In this document: positions 9,446 to 18,612 of the stretch, one piece after another
How positions within the stretch are numbered: the stretch's first letter is position 1
Layout of the letters: every line of letters begins with the position of its first letter
Assembly: GCF_014288115.1 (NCBI RefSeq)
Contig: NZ_JACOOK010000003.1
Location: 124,001 to 188,000 of the forward strand
DNA from: Alistipes_A hominis
GTDB taxonomy: Bacteria > Bacteroidota > Bacteroidia > Bacteroidales > Rikenellaceae
DNA: 64,000 nucleotides
Direction: 5' to 3'
Notes under the pieces: generated by a model
What the model was told of the DNA's origin: nothing
Databases searched by the model: none
Seen by the model: the letters and a program-made list of their open reading frames with translations, nothing else
Translations under genes and position numbers: made by a program

Positions 9446-9685
9446 ATGGCTGAAATGAGCAAAAAAAACATTGGGACGCACGCCGGAATGGTGTGGGGCC
9501 TGTTGTGCGACGGAAGGAAATGGAATTACGACGAACTGCGCGACAAACTGCGGCTCCGCGACCGCGATCTGAACGCCGCGCTGGGCTGGCTGGCCCGCGA
9601 GGATAAGATCGAATTCGAACACGAAGGCGGTAGTACGCAGGTCTATCTGAAGGAAGCCGTCGGAACCAACAATTTCTTTTTTTAA
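9446..9685 (+). CDS. DUF2582 winged helix-turn-helix protein
   Basis: This 79-residue protein matches the small winged-helix family common in Bacteroidetes: IGTHAGMVWGLLCDGRKWNY, then a recognition helix (LRLRDRDLNAALGWLAREDK) and a beta wing (IEFEHEGG). Translation may begin at the second methionine (MSKKN) rather than at 9446. The upstream 130 bases hold three GGACA(T/C) copies near 9340, 9350 and 9371. DNA binding is expected from the fold, but no target is known. Confidence 0.8.
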   Translation: MAEMSKKNIGTHAGMVWGLLCDGRKWNYDELRDKLRLRDRDLNAALGWLAREDKIEFEHEGGSTQVYLKEAVGTNNFFF

Positions 9686-9741
9686 CCCCCGACGGACACA
9701 ACCGTTTGTTCCGGACTGCGTCGGATGGGAACCTTCCCCGT

Positions 9742-10938
9742 TCAGCGCAGTTTGTTTTTCTCGAAATGCGGGGCCACCCGCAGTTTGAAATAGAGCGCCG
9801 AGACGACGGTCAGGCAGGCGCCGAACAGATAGGCTTTGTCGAACGACCCGATCTGAGCGATATACCCGCCCAGCAACAGTCCGGCGCCGATACCGACGTC
9901 CCACGACGTCAGGTAAGTCGAAGTAGCGGTTCCGCGCTGGCCGTTCGGCGCCAGGTTGACGAACAGCGTATTGAACGCCGGAAACATCGTCCCGAAACCG
10001 ACGCCGAGAAACAGCGCCACAGCGAAAAACAGGTATTTGCACAACACGGGATTCCACACCGCGATCGCAGCGCAGGAGGAGAGCACGAAGAAGCAGACGC
10101 AAACCAGATACATTCCCAAAGCGATCACCTGCGTCACGCGCCCTTTATCGACCTGGCGTCCCGAAAAGATCCTCGAAATCGCCATCCCCACGGCCATCAG
10201 CGTAAAGAAGATCCCGACTTTCGACGTAATCCCGATCTCCGCGGCATACATCGCCACGTACGTCGTGGTCATTCCGTAGGGGATCGAAAGCAACAGCAAA
10301 TCCAGACCGGCCGGTAGCCCTTTGAGCAGGATAAACCGGTCGAGCGAAACCGGTTCGCGTTTGACCGGTTCTTTGGCCGGAGTCCGCACCAGGCAAGCCA
10401 TCGCGAATCCCAACGCGCAGGATGCGAGCGAACAGAGGAAAATCGTCTCGAACGAGCAGGACTCGTGCATGAACAACCCGACCATCGGCCCCACCGACAT
10501 CGCGATGTTGTTGGCCAGACCGTAATAGCCGATCCCCTCGCCGCGGCGCGACGAGGGCATGATATCGATTACCACGGTATTCCCGGACACCGTAACCGCC
10601 CCGAACGCAAAGCCGTGCACCACGCGGAAAATCATGAAAAGCGTCAGGGTTCCGGCTACCAGGTAGCCCGCGAAAATAGCGGTAAACACAAAATAGGCCA
10701 GTAGATAAAGCGGTTTGCGGGCAAACGTATCGAGCAAATAACCCGAGAACGGCCGGATCGAAAGCGCAGCGATCACATAACAGGAGAGCGCAACGCCCAC
10801 CGTAGCGCGCCCGGCCCCGAACACTTCGGTCAGGTAGAACGGCATCACCGGCATCAGCAGGTAAAAGCCGAAAAACAGCAGGAAATTAGCCAGCAGGATG
10901 CAGCAGTAACTCGGCGTGACGAGGCGGTCTCTATTCAT
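9742..10938 (-). CDS. MFS transporter
   Basis: The frame is open to 11103, but the true start is most likely 10938 (MNRDRLVTPSYCC), giving 398 residues and twelve hydrophobic helices. Major-facilitator features include the loop 2-3 motif region SGYLLDTFARKPLYLLAYF and the repeat around FSGRQVDKGRVTQV between the halves. It resembles drug/proton antiporters of the AraJ/YfcJ type. It stands alone, convergent with the DUF2582 gene and divergent from the small RNA pair. The substrate is unknown. Confidence 0.88.
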   Translation of the reverse strand: MNRDRLVTPSYCCILLANFLLFFGFYLLMPVMPFYLTEVFGAGRATVGVALSCYVIAALSIRPFSGYLLDTFARKPLYLLAYFVFTAIFAGYLVAGTLTLFMIFRVVHGFAFGAVTVSGNTVVIDIMPSSRRGEGIGYYGLANNIAMSVGPMVGLFMHESCSFETIFLCSLASCALGFAMACLVRTPAKEPVKREPVSLDRFILLKGLPAGLDLLLLSIPYGMTTTYVAMYAAEIGITSKVGIFFTLMAVGMAISRIFSGRQVDKGRVTQVIALGMYLVCVCFFVLSSCAAIAVWNPVLCKYLFFAVALFLGVGFGTMFPAFNTLFVNLAPNGQRGTATSTYLTSWDVGIGAGLLLGGYIAQIGSFDKAYLFGACLTVVSALYFKLRVAPHFEKNKLR

Positions 10939-11246
10939 AGATCGATGGATTTGAAACTGCGCAAAGGTAGCGATGTTTTCCGAATTCCCGCACGCCGAGA
11001 AACCGACGCATTCGCCGCGAAACGGAATACGGACCGAGCCGTCCGTTTCGCGGCGACCGAAACGGCAAAATACCGCCTTGCAAAATAAACACGTCATTTT
11101 CAAACGGTTATTCCGCCTCCGTTTTCAATCGGGAAAACAAACGACAAGACATTAATAATCAATGTGTTATCAAATATTCACAACATTAAATCAAAATGCT
11201 ACATCGAAAGGATCTTAAAATTATTTAAGAAAATGAAATAACCGTT

Positions 11247-11254
11247 ATATTTGC
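11247..11254 (+). promoter_or_regulatory. -7 element (TATATTTG) of small RNA 1
   Basis: An exact TAnnTTTG match about 7 bases before the conserved AGTTTTAGGTT transcript start shared by both RNA repeats. A weak -33 candidate (TTTA near 11225) is present. Confidence 0.6.
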
Positions 11255-11260
11255 ATTCAA

Positions 11261-11351
11261 GTTTTAGGTTCATTTAGATAAGTAGTTTTTAGGTTAGTAG
11301 GGAAGAAAAACGGTAGACGGATCCATTCCGCCGGCTGTTTTTCTTTTTTTA
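11261..11351 (+). ncRNA. Putative small RNA 1 of a tandem homologous pair
   Basis: A stand-alone transcription unit of about 90 bases. It begins AGTTTTAGGTT after a -7 box and contains a second TTTTTAGGTTAGTAG unit. It ends in a long hairpin (arms 11304-11321 and 11327-11344, 16 of 18 positions pairing counting two G-U) followed by seven Ts. Sequence and fold recur 260 bases downstream in RNA 2. There is no ORF of note, and the neighbouring protein genes point away from it (MFS) or toward it from the far side (GT22), so it is not a leader of either. I do not recognise the RNA class. Confidence 0.6.
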
Positions 11352-11506
11352 TACCCGTTACAAACCGTTCCGGCCGAAAAAAACGGAATCGGAAACCGAA
11401 CATTAAACAACTGATAAAATGGATATTAACACAACAGAAGAAAAGCGAAATGCAAATATTATTAAAAAAATTTAATAAAAATTTGGAAAAGCGGCCGATT
11501 TATCTT

Positions 11507-11514
11507 TATCTTTG
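11507..11514 (+). promoter_or_regulatory. -7 element (TATCTTTG) of small RNA 2
   Basis: An exact TAnnTTTG match, with a TTTG -33 box at 11482-11485 at 21-base spacing. This is the best-formed Bacteroidetes promoter in the window and sits 7 bases before the conserved AGTTTTAGGTT start. Confidence 0.7.
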
Positions 11515-11520
11515 CAGTGA

Positions 11521-11605
11521 AGTTTTAGGTTAGTAGTTTTAGGTTAGTAGGAGAGAAAAGCGGTAGAGGAGATCATTCTCCCTGCTGTCTTTTCTTTATT
11601 TTTTT
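11521..11605 (+). ncRNA. Putative small RNA 2 of a tandem homologous pair
   Basis: The transcript begins with two back-to-back copies of TTTTAGGTTAGTAG. It ends in a hairpin whose segments pair as AGAAAAG with CTTTTCT, CGGTAG with CTGCTG and GGAGA with TCTCC, then a T-rich tail. Compared with RNA 1, the CGGTAG stem half and the A-run/T-run closing stem are kept, while the loop-side stem changes on both sides (GACGGA/TCCGCC in RNA 1, GGAGA/TCTCC here). That is compensatory change favouring a functional fold. There is no obvious coding potential. The function is unknown. Confidence 0.62.
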
Positions 11606-11719
11606 GCAGCCGGTTCCATTTTCATACCGCACGACGCCACGCAACCAGCTCAAATACGGTCGGTCCGCCACGCGAACGCCTCCGCCCGCGGCAAAACGCC
11701 CCCCTTATGTAAAAAAAGA

Positions 11720-13252
11720 TTATTTTTCGCCGGCCGACGCGCCGACTTTGTAGAGGTTTTTACGCCGGATACTAAGGCTGACCCAGTCGTTGAAATTGAA
11801 ATAGCGGATAATCCACTTCGGATAAGGATTCCAGGCGACTTTCTCCACCGGCAGCGCAGTGTGCTCGGGCAGGCGCTCGTCGCCGGACAAGATAAACACG
11901 TCGGGGCAGGTTCTGCGCAATCGCCGGGCCTCGCGTTCCAGTTCCGATATGGAACCGGCCAAGCGAAGCTCCATATTGCGCGGCATGTAAAAACGGGCAG
12001 TGACCACGCGGGGGCCGATCATGAATTCGCCGTAGCTGTAATAAGTGGGTTCATCCTTCACGTTCAGCACGCACACCCGCTCTTTGCCGCGGCAGTAGTC
12101 GTCCATCATCCGGTAGAAAAAGATATCCGTATTTTTGATCGGAATGACATTATAAACGATCAGCGCGAAGTTCAGAACGACGGCGAGCACGCCGACTAAC
12201 CGGACGATCCGGTTTCGCAGCAACCGCTGCGGCAGGTCGCGCGCCAGCAAAACGGCGAAAAAGGGAATAAACGGCAGCACGGGGAACAAAAAGCGGAGCT
12301 CCTTGTGGCCGACCAACTGGTGCGCCAGCAGGAAAGGCACCATCGTCCAGGTGATGACGTGTTTGGGATTCCGAACGAAAAACCAGCACGTCGCCGCAAG
12401 AATCGCCAGGCCGTAAACGACGAATCCCTTGCTGACCGTATCGCTCAGGTAGAAATACCACGGTTTGATGCCGAACTTATCGATGTGGGAATTCAGGATA
12501 TTTTCTCTCAGGTAATTGACCGGCGAGCAGGTCCAGGTCCCGTACAGCCAGTAATCGACCAGCACGCCGACGCCCAGCATCGCGGCTCCTCCCAAAGCCA
12601 GGCCGGCGAGCAGTCGCCAGCGCCGGGCGAACACCAGCAGCCAGAGCCCGAATCCGAACAACGCGAATCCCACTTGGTAGCGCGAAATAAAGGCCGCGCC
12701 CGCCAACAATCCCATCCCTGCGCCCCACACGAAAGGGCGCTTCCGCTCCCGCTGCCCGTATGACAAATAGACCGAGACCAGCAACAACAGCAGATTCCCC
12801 GAGAACGTTTCGGAACTGAACCGCACATGGAGATACACCATGAACCACAGGAAAAAACTCAGCAACAACAGCCACTTCTCCTCGCTCGGTCCGGATAGCG
12901 TCCCGCGAACGACGCGGTAAAATGCGAGTACGGACACGATGGACAGCGCCCCGCTCAATACGTGCAGCAGCGAGAACAACAGGTACGGAGAATAGATTCC
13001 TCCGGCATCCAACAGCCATCCGAGTCCGTAGGCGATCATCGGTTGCAGTCCGGGGCGCATCATTAGGATGTATTCCCACGGCAGTTCGGCCGGAACGGGC
13101 GTTCCGAAAAGCTTCATGTGCGCGTATTCGAGAATCTGGAAATGCTCGTCCGGATGATATACCTCGTTGCTGAAAAACGCGAACAGAAGCGTAAACAGAC
13201 ACCCCGTCAGAATGATGTATTTCGGTGTGATTCCCCGGAAAAAAGAAGCCAT
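11720..13252 (-). CDS. GT22-like (Alg9/PIG-B type) membrane glycosyltransferase
   Basis: The start is placed at 13252 (MASFFRGITPKYI), giving 510 residues; the frame is open to 13306. The first periplasmic loop carries VYHPDEHFQILEYAH, the HPDE-x-FQ signature of GT22 mannosyltransferases that use polyprenol-phosphate sugars. About ten hydrophobic helices follow, with a hydrophilic C-terminal domain. In bacteria such proteins usually build lipid-linked glycans or glycosylate proteins on the periplasmic face. The donor and acceptor are unknown. It is monocistronic and reads toward the small RNA pair. Confidence 0.75.
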   Translation of the reverse strand: MASFFRGITPKYIILTGCLFTLLFAFFSNEVYHPDEHFQILEYAHMKLFGTPVPAELPWEYILMMRPGLQPMIAYGLGWLLDAGGIYSPYLLFSLLHVLSGALSIVSVLAFYRVVRGTLSGPSEEKWLLLLSFFLWFMVYLHVRFSSETFSGNLLLLLVSVYLSYGQRERKRPFVWGAGMGLLAGAAFISRYQVGFALFGFGLWLLVFARRWRLLAGLALGGAAMLGVGVLVDYWLYGTWTCSPVNYLRENILNSHIDKFGIKPWYFYLSDTVSKGFVVYGLAILAATCWFFVRNPKHVITWTMVPFLLAHQLVGHKELRFLFPVLPFIPFFAVLLARDLPQRLLRNRIVRLVGVLAVVLNFALIVYNVIPIKNTDIFFYRMMDDYCRGKERVCVLNVKDEPTYYSYGEFMIGPRVVTARFYMPRNMELRLAGSISELEREARRLRRTCPDVFILSGDERLPEHTALPVEKVAWNPYPKWIIRYFNFNDWVSLSIRRKNLYKVGASAGEK

Positions 13253-13345
13253 ATCCTCTGAAAATAAGCAAATGCGCCGTACCATAAAGGTTGCAAAGTA
13301 AATCAAAAATCCTCAAAAGGCCTTTTTTATCCATTAATTAATGCT

Positions 13346-13353
13346 TAAATTTG
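13346..13353 (+). promoter_or_regulatory. -7 element (TAAATTTG) for the CoA-transferase gene
   Basis: An exact TAnnTTTG match about 50 bases before the start codon at 13403, in an AT-rich divergent gap. Confidence 0.55.
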
Positions 13354-13402
13354 CACCGTTTTATTCAAAAGTCCCGAGTCTAACTAACTACGATAATTTA
13401 TA

Positions 13403-14722
13403 ATGACCAAACAAATCAAATTCATTCCGGCCGCCGAAGCGGTGAAAGTGATCAAAACCGGCGATCACATTCACCTGAGCAGTGTGGCCAGCGCGCCGCA
13501 GTGCCTGATCAACGCCATGTGCGACCGCGGACGCAACAAAGAATTCGAACACGTGCACGTGCACCATCTGCACACCGAAGGGCCCGCTCCCTACGCGGCT
13601 CCGGAGTTCGAAGGCATTTTCCAGCTCGACTCGTTTTTCGTAGGCGGCAACGTCCGCAAGGTGACCCAATCGGGCTACGCCGACTACATCCCGGTATTCC
13701 TCAGCGAAACCCAGAAACTGTACCGCAGCGGCACGTTGCCGTGCGACGTGGCGATGATTCAGGTATCGCCCCCGGACGCGCACGGCTACGTATCGCTGGG
13801 CACTTCGGTCGACGCCACGCTGGCCGCCGTCGAGTGCGCCCGTACGGTGATCGCCGTCATCAATAAACACGTTCCGCGCTCGTTCGGAGACGCGTTCATC
13901 CACGTTGACGACATCGACCTGTTCGTACAGGACGACAAGCCGCTCGAAGAGGCTCACTTCTCGACCCCGAACGAGACCGAAACGGCGATCGGCAAGCACT
14001 GCGCCGCGCTGATCGAGGACGGCGCCTGCCTGCAAATGGGCATCGGCGCGATCCCGAACGCCGTGCTCGCCCAACTGACCGGGCACAAAGACCTCGGTAT
14101 CCACACCGAGATGTTCGCCGACGGCGTGCTGCCGCTGGTCGAAAGCGGCGTGATCAACGGACGCAACAAAGCCATCGACAAAGGCAAGATGGTCTCCACG
14201 TTCCTGATGGGTTCGCAGAAAGTATACGACTTTATAGACAACAACCCGGGCGTCGCCATGATGGACGTCGGCTATACGAACGACCCGTTCGTCATCGCCA
14301 AGAATCCGAAGGTGACGGCGATCAACTCGGCCCTGCAGGTCGATCTGACCGGCCAGATCTGCGCCGATTCGCTCGGCACGAAATTCTACTCCGGCGTAGG
14401 CGGCCAGATCGACTTCATTTACGGCGCATCGCGTTCGGAGGGGGGTAAGGCGATCCTCGCGATGCCTTCGGTAACGAACAAGGGAATCAGCAAGATCGCC
14501 CCGGAACTGACCCTCGGCGCCGGCGTGGTGACCACCCGCTCGCACGTGCATTGGTTCGTCACCGAATACGGCGCGGTCAACCTGTACGGGAAATCGCTGC
14601 AGGAGCGTGCGCGGCTGATTATCAGCGTCGCGCATCCGGATCACCGCGAAGCGCTCGACCGCGCGGCTTTCGACCGCTACGGAGCGCACCACCATTACAT
14701 CAAAGCTACGACGAAAATCTGA
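13403..14722 (+). CDS. Acetyl-CoA hydrolase/transferase family CoA-transferase
   Basis: The 439-residue protein belongs to the family I CoA-transferases related to 4-hydroxybutyrate and butyryl-CoA:acetate CoA-transferases. The predicted catalytic glutamate is Glu236 in DLGIHTEMFADGV, matching the position of the known Glu238 of the clostridial 4-hydroxybutyrate enzyme. Other hallmarks are GIGAIPNAVLAQL, the glycine-rich GVGGQIDFIYGA and the C-terminal VTEYGAVNLYGKSLQERA. It moves CoA between short-chain acids, plausibly acetate with propionate, succinate or butyrate in fermentation. Which pair cannot be told from sequence. It is followed by a strong terminator and is monocistronic. Confidence 0.9.
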   Translation: MTKQIKFIPAAEAVKVIKTGDHIHLSSVASAPQCLINAMCDRGRNKEFEHVHVHHLHTEGPAPYAAPEFEGIFQLDSFFVGGNVRKVTQSGYADYIPVFLSETQKLYRSGTLPCDVAMIQVSPPDAHGYVSLGTSVDATLAAVECARTVIAVINKHVPRSFGDAFIHVDDIDLFVQDDKPLEEAHFSTPNETETAIGKHCAALIEDGACLQMGIGAIPNAVLAQLTGHKDLGIHTEMFADGVLPLVESGVINGRNKAIDKGKMVSTFLMGSQKVYDFIDNNPGVAMMDVGYTNDPFVIAKNPKVTAINSALQVDLTGQICADSLGTKFYSGVGGQIDFIYGASRSEGGKAILAMPSVTNKGISKIAPELTLGAGVVTTRSHVHWFVTEYGAVNLYGKSLQERARLIISVAHPDHREALDRAAFDRYGAHHHYIKATTKI

Positions 14723-14743
14723 TCGTTCCCCGTTTCGATCCGC

Positions 14744-14782
14744 AAAAAACAGCGGAGGCTTTTATAAGCCTCCGCTGTTTTT
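14744..14782 (+). terminator. Rho-independent terminator after the CoA-transferase gene
   Basis: Inverted repeat AAAAAACAGCGGAGGCTT / AAGCCTCCGCTGTTTTT; usable on both strands. Confidence 0.85.
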
Positions 14783-14823
14783 ATATCGGCGGTCCGCATC
14801 GGTACGTTCCGGCACGCCCCCGG

Positions 14824-15405
14824 TCAAATATCTTCGGGAACCAGTTTCCCGTCCGGCCCCCTTTTCATCGGCGGCGCGGGATCGGTAGATTCCGGCAGTT
14901 TGTCGTTCGCGACGATCGTACCCGAATACTGCATCAGGTTCCGGTTCGAAACCATATCCAGTATGGCCTGTCCGGTCTGGTCGTAAATCGTAAAGACGAA
15001 CGTATAGGCCGTCCCGGTATTATCCGTAGCCGCGAACGACACTTTCCATCCGGAGTCGTTGCGCTGCGTCCGGAAGCCGGTCATCTTGTCGGTGTCGAAA
15101 TTGACGACCGCATTATAGGTCATTGCCCTGCCGATCACCACCGGAATATGCACCTGCAAACGGTTTTTGAAAATCCCGATGTAATAATAAAAGTCGTTGA
15201 TGATCTGCGAGCCGCCCCGCGGCCCCCACTCCATGCTCACCGGCAGAAACTGGAAATCTCCGGACGCCACCATCGAATCCAGTCGCTCCATGAAACGCTG
15301 CTGGCGCAACTGGCGTTCGGCGGCGCTGCGCTGGCGCCGGTCGGGCTGTTGCGCGGCGGCCGTCAGCGCGGCGGCGAGCATCGTAAAAAGCAACCATTTT
15401 TTCAT
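14824..15405 (-). CDS. DUF4251 exported protein (copy A)
   Basis: This 193-residue protein has a signal peptide (MKKWLLFTMLAAALTAAAQ) and a charged QRQRSAAERQLRQQRFMERL linker. A beta-rich DUF4251 domain follows, from about residue 50 (FQFLPVSMEW) to the end (AILDMVSNRN). Family members are periplasmic or outer-membrane-associated proteins of Bacteroidetes with no known function. It lies 19 bases after a paralogue with the same layout, so the two form an operon born of tandem duplication. Confidence 0.82.
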   Translation of the reverse strand: MKKWLLFTMLAAALTAAAQQPDRRQRSAAERQLRQQRFMERLDSMVASGDFQFLPVSMEWGPRGGSQIINDFYYYIGIFKNRLQVHIPVVIGRAMTYNAVVNFDTDKMTGFRTQRNDSGWKVSFAATDNTGTAYTFVFTIYDQTGQAILDMVSNRNLMQYSGTIVANDKLPESTDPAPPMKRGPDGKLVPEDI

Positions 15406-15424
15406 GACGTCTTTTCGCCGAAGT

Positions 15425-15961
15425 TTAATAGATCTGCTGGATCGAACCGTAGTAGGTCACCGTCGGATAGAGGGTCGAAGCGATGTTCAGCACGGCCTCG
15501 CGGGTGATCGAGTAGATTTTGAACGTAAACGTATAGGTATTGTCCGAATAGAGATTCGACGAGAAAGAAATCGTCCACCCGTCCTCGTTCTGAACGGCGG
15601 TATACTTCTGGATGTCGAACGTAATGTAGTTCATGATCGTCAAATGATAAGGAGCGACCACGCCTACGATGTACGGGATATCGATGTCCACGTAGTCCTT
15701 GTACATCGCCAACGAATACATGATCGAATAGATCTGGTGCATGTTCCCGGCCGGTTCCTGCTGGAAGCTGGTCGGCATGAACTTGTAGTAACGGTTCAGG
15801 ACGATCGAATCCATCTGTTTGATCTCGGTCTGATGACGCGCATCGCGCATTTGTACTCGTTCCTGGTGACGACTTTCCATCTGTTCCCGGGTCATTCCCG
15901 TTTGGGCCGAGGCCGACGTCGCCAACAACGCAGCGGCCAGAATTAAATAAACGTACTTCAT
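15425..15961 (-). CDS. DUF4251 exported protein (copy B)
   Basis: The 178-residue paralogue of the downstream gene has a signal peptide (MKYVYLILAAALLATSASAQ), a glutamine/arginine-rich linker (MESRHQERVQMRDARHQTE), then the same beta-rich domain (YYKFMPTSFQ through YGSIQQIY). Both copies keep the pattern of an aromatic-rich first strand, a D-I or D-T-D turn and a C-terminal A-(I/V)-L-(D/N) strand. It is the first gene of the pair. The 254 bases upstream to the rhamnosidase gene hold only that gene's promoter. Confidence 0.82.
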   Translation of the reverse strand: MKYVYLILAAALLATSASAQTGMTREQMESRHQERVQMRDARHQTEIKQMDSIVLNRYYKFMPTSFQQEPAGNMHQIYSIMYSLAMYKDYVDIDIPYIVGVVAPYHLTIMNYITFDIQKYTAVQNEDGWTISFSSNLYSDNTYTFTFKIYSITREAVLNIASTLYPTVTYYGSIQQIY

Positions 15962-16159
15962 AACATTAATAGATTAAAGTGACATGAATTTTGATAAATT
16001 TGCTTACCGTAGCAATTTCGGAAAGGCTCATGCCATCCCCGCAATGATACTTTCTCCGTGTAAAATCAAATTCCCTGCCTAAATATTGGAAAGCGAATAA
16101 ATTAGACCGTTTAGACTACAAATATCCCGAAGTGTACGACCGAATCGCCGTTTAATCCC

Positions 16160-16167
16160 TATATTTG
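16160..16167 (+). promoter_or_regulatory. -7 element (TATATTTG) for the rhamnosidase gene
   Basis: An exact TAnnTTTG match about 50 bases before the start at 16216. I see no clear -33 box. Confidence 0.5.
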
Positions 16168-16215
16168 TTAGTCTCAATCCGTTTGAGGGTTTATCCGAAT
16201 TTAACAGAACTTCTT

Positions 16216-18585
16216 ATGAAAAACACTCGCTTGTTACTTACCTTCCTGATGGCTGTCGGCTGCTGGTCGGCCGGAGCGTCGCTGCCGTCGACACAGCCCG
16301 GCGAACGGCAGCTCACCGGCACCTGGAGCGCCCAATGGATCTGTGACGGAGGATCTTCTCCGTACGATTACGGCGTCTACCGCTTCCGCAAACGTCTCGA
16401 CCTGCCGAAAAAACCGGAGCGGTTCGTTATCAACATCTCGGCCGATAACCGCTACCGGCTGCTGGTCAACGGACAAGAAGCGTGCTGGGGCCCGGCGCGC
16501 GGCGATCTGAACCGCTGGTACTACGAAACGGTCGACATCGCTCCGCTGCTGCGACCGGGCCAAAACGTGCTGGCCGTCACGGTATGGAACCTGGGAACCC
16601 GTAGCCCCGGAGCGCAGATCAGCCGGCAGACCGGTCTGATCGTACAGGGCAATTCGTCCGTCGAAGACGATGTCAACACCGACGGTAGCTGGCTCGTCCT
16701 GCGAGACGAATCCTTCTCGCCGCTGTTCAACTGTCCGGAAGCCGGCTACATCGGCGGCCACGACCGAATCGACGGCACGAAATACCCGTGGGGATGGGAA
16801 ACCGTCGGCTTCGACGATTCGAAATGGTATGCGGCCACCGGCTTTTCGCCCGGTAAAACCTACGGCGCGCCCGGTTACGGCGAAAGCGACTGGATTCTGA
16901 CCCCGCGCGACATCCCGATGATGGAACTGACCGAACAACGCCTGACCGCCGTGCGCCGGCAACAGGGACTCGCATCGCTGCCGACGTTCATCGACGGCCG
17001 GTCGCCGCTGAAAATCCCGGCCCGCACGAAATGCACCGTGCTGCTCGACCAGGGATTCCTGACCACCGCCTACCCAGAACTGAAAGTATCCGGAGGCAAA
17101 GGCAGCAAAATCAAACTGACCTATTCCGAAGCGCTGTTCGACGAACGGGGCAAAGGAAACCGCAACGAAATCGACGGCCGCGAGTGCCGCGGATTCGCGG
17201 ACGAGTTCCTGCCCGACGGAGCCGACGGACGGTTGTTCCGCCCGCTGTGGTTCAAAACCTATCGTTATATCCAACTCGACATCGAAACCGGAGCGGCGCC
17301 GCTCGTCGTCGAAGATCTGTACGGCATCTACACGGGCTATCCGTTCGAAGTGCGCGGCTCTTTCGAATCGGACGATCCTGCATTGGAGAAAATCTGGGAA
17401 ACGGGCTGGCGCACCGCCCGACTCTGCGCCCACGAGACCTATTTCGACTGCCCCTATTACGAACAATTGCAGTATGCCGGCGACACGCGGATCCAGGCGC
17501 TGATCTCGCTGTACGTCTCCGGCGACGACCGGCTGGTGCGCAAGGCGATCCGGATGTACGACCTTTCGCGCTCGTACGAGGGAATCACCTGCAGCCGTTA
17601 CCCGAGCCACATTCCGCAGTACATTCCGCCTTTTTCGCTCTACTGGATCGGCATGATCCACGACTATTGGATGCACCGCAGCGACGACGCTTTCGTGCGA
17701 AGCTTCCTACCCGGCATCCGCACCGTGCTGTCGTGGTTCACCGAAAAGATCGATCCGCACACGGGCCTGCTGAAGAACGGTCTTCCGCACTGGAGCTTCA
17801 CCGACTGGGCCACCTCGTGGGAACGGGGTATCGCGCCCGAAAGCGACTCGTCCGGTTCGGCGATCACCACGCTGCAACTGGCCGCCGCGCTGGACGACGC
17901 AGCCGACCTGATGCGCCGCTACGACCGGCCCGCCGAAGCGAAAGAGTATGCGGCGACCTCCGCCGGACTGAAGAAAAACGTTTACGAAAAGTGCTGGGAC
18001 GCATCGAAAGGATTGCTGCGGGATTATATCGGCAGCCCGACCTACAGCCAGCACGTCAATATCATGGGCATCCTGACCGACGCGATTCCGCACAAAGACC
18101 AGCGCGCCGTATTCGAACGGATCGACAGCGATCCGTCGCTCACGCAAACCACGTTCTATTACAAATTCTATTTGATCCGCGCACTGAAAAAGGTCGGTCT
18201 GGCAGACCGTTATACCGAAATGCTCGGGCCGTGGCAGCAGATGATCGACATCGGCCTCACCACCTTCGCCGAGACCCCCGAACCAACCCGTTCGGACTGC
18301 CATGCCTGGAGTTCGAGCCCGAATTACGACCTGCTGGCAACGGTCTGCGGCGTAGAACCCGCTTCGCCGGGATTCGCTACGGTGCGGATCGCCCCGCATC
18401 CGGGACGCCTGAAACAAATCAAAGGCGTCGTACCGCATCCGCAGGGCGACATCACGGTCGAACTGCAACGCGACGGGGATAAATTATCCGGACAAGTCGC
18501 TCTGCCGGGGCAATTGACCGGCGATTTCGTCTGGAACGGCAAAACCGTCAAACTGCATCCGGGCGTCAATCCGATCCGGTTCTAA
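16216..18585 (+). CDS. GH78-like alpha-L-rhamnosidase, exported
   Basis: The start at 16216 gives 789 residues with a signal peptide (MKNTRLLLTFLMAVGCWSAG). The order is an N-terminal beta-sandwich carbohydrate-binding region (RLLVNGQEACWGPARGDLNR, NVLAVTVWNLG), a second beta domain, the catalytic (alpha/alpha)6 barrel (about residues 400-710; YYEQLQYAGDTRIQ, HWSFTDWA) and a C-terminal beta-sandwich. Family members hydrolyse terminal alpha-L-rhamnose from pectin or flavonoid glycosides in the periplasm. No SusC/SusD pair is nearby, so it is not part of an evident polysaccharide utilisation locus. Confidence 0.85.
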   Translation: MKNTRLLLTFLMAVGCWSAGASLPSTQPGERQLTGTWSAQWICDGGSSPYDYGVYRFRKRLDLPKKPERFVINISADNRYRLLVNGQEACWGPARGDLNRWYYETVDIAPLLRPGQNVLAVTVWNLGTRSPGAQISRQTGLIVQGNSSVEDDVNTDGSWLVLRDESFSPLFNCPEAGYIGGHDRIDGTKYPWGWETVGFDDSKWYAATGFSPGKTYGAPGYGESDWILTPRDIPMMELTEQRLTAVRRQQGLASLPTFIDGRSPLKIPARTKCTVLLDQGFLTTAYPELKVSGGKGSKIKLTYSEALFDERGKGNRNEIDGRECRGFADEFLPDGADGRLFRPLWFKTYRYIQLDIETGAAPLVVEDLYGIYTGYPFEVRGSFESDDPALEKIWETGWRTARLCAHETYFDCPYYEQLQYAGDTRIQALISLYVSGDDRLVRKAIRMYDLSRSYEGITCSRYPSHIPQYIPPFSLYWIGMIHDYWMHRSDDAFVRSFLPGIRTVLSWFTEKIDPHTGLLKNGLPHWSFTDWATSWERGIAPESDSSGSAITTLQLAAALDDAADLMRRYDRPAEAKEYAATSAGLKKNVYEKCWDASKGLLRDYIGSPTYSQHVNIMGILTDAIPHKDQRAVFERIDSDPSLTQTTFYYKFYLIRALKKVGLADRYTEMLGPWQQMIDIGLTTFAETPEPTRSDCHAWSSSPNYDLLATVCGVEPASPGFATVRIAPHPGRLKQIKGVVPHPQGDITVELQRDGDKLSGQVALPGQLTGDFVWNGKTVKLHPGVNPIRF

Positions 18586-18612
18586 CGACAAACGATATCT
18601 GCCGAAAACAAC

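Noticed and set aside
11261..11605. A riboswitch or attenuator leader for a neighbouring gene
   Set aside because: The nearest downstream gene is convergent and the upstream gene divergent, so neither can be controlled in cis by these transcripts.
13388..14695. A 435-codon reverse frame over the CoA-transferase gene
   Set aside because: Same shadow effect; the forward frame has a complete family match and promoter.
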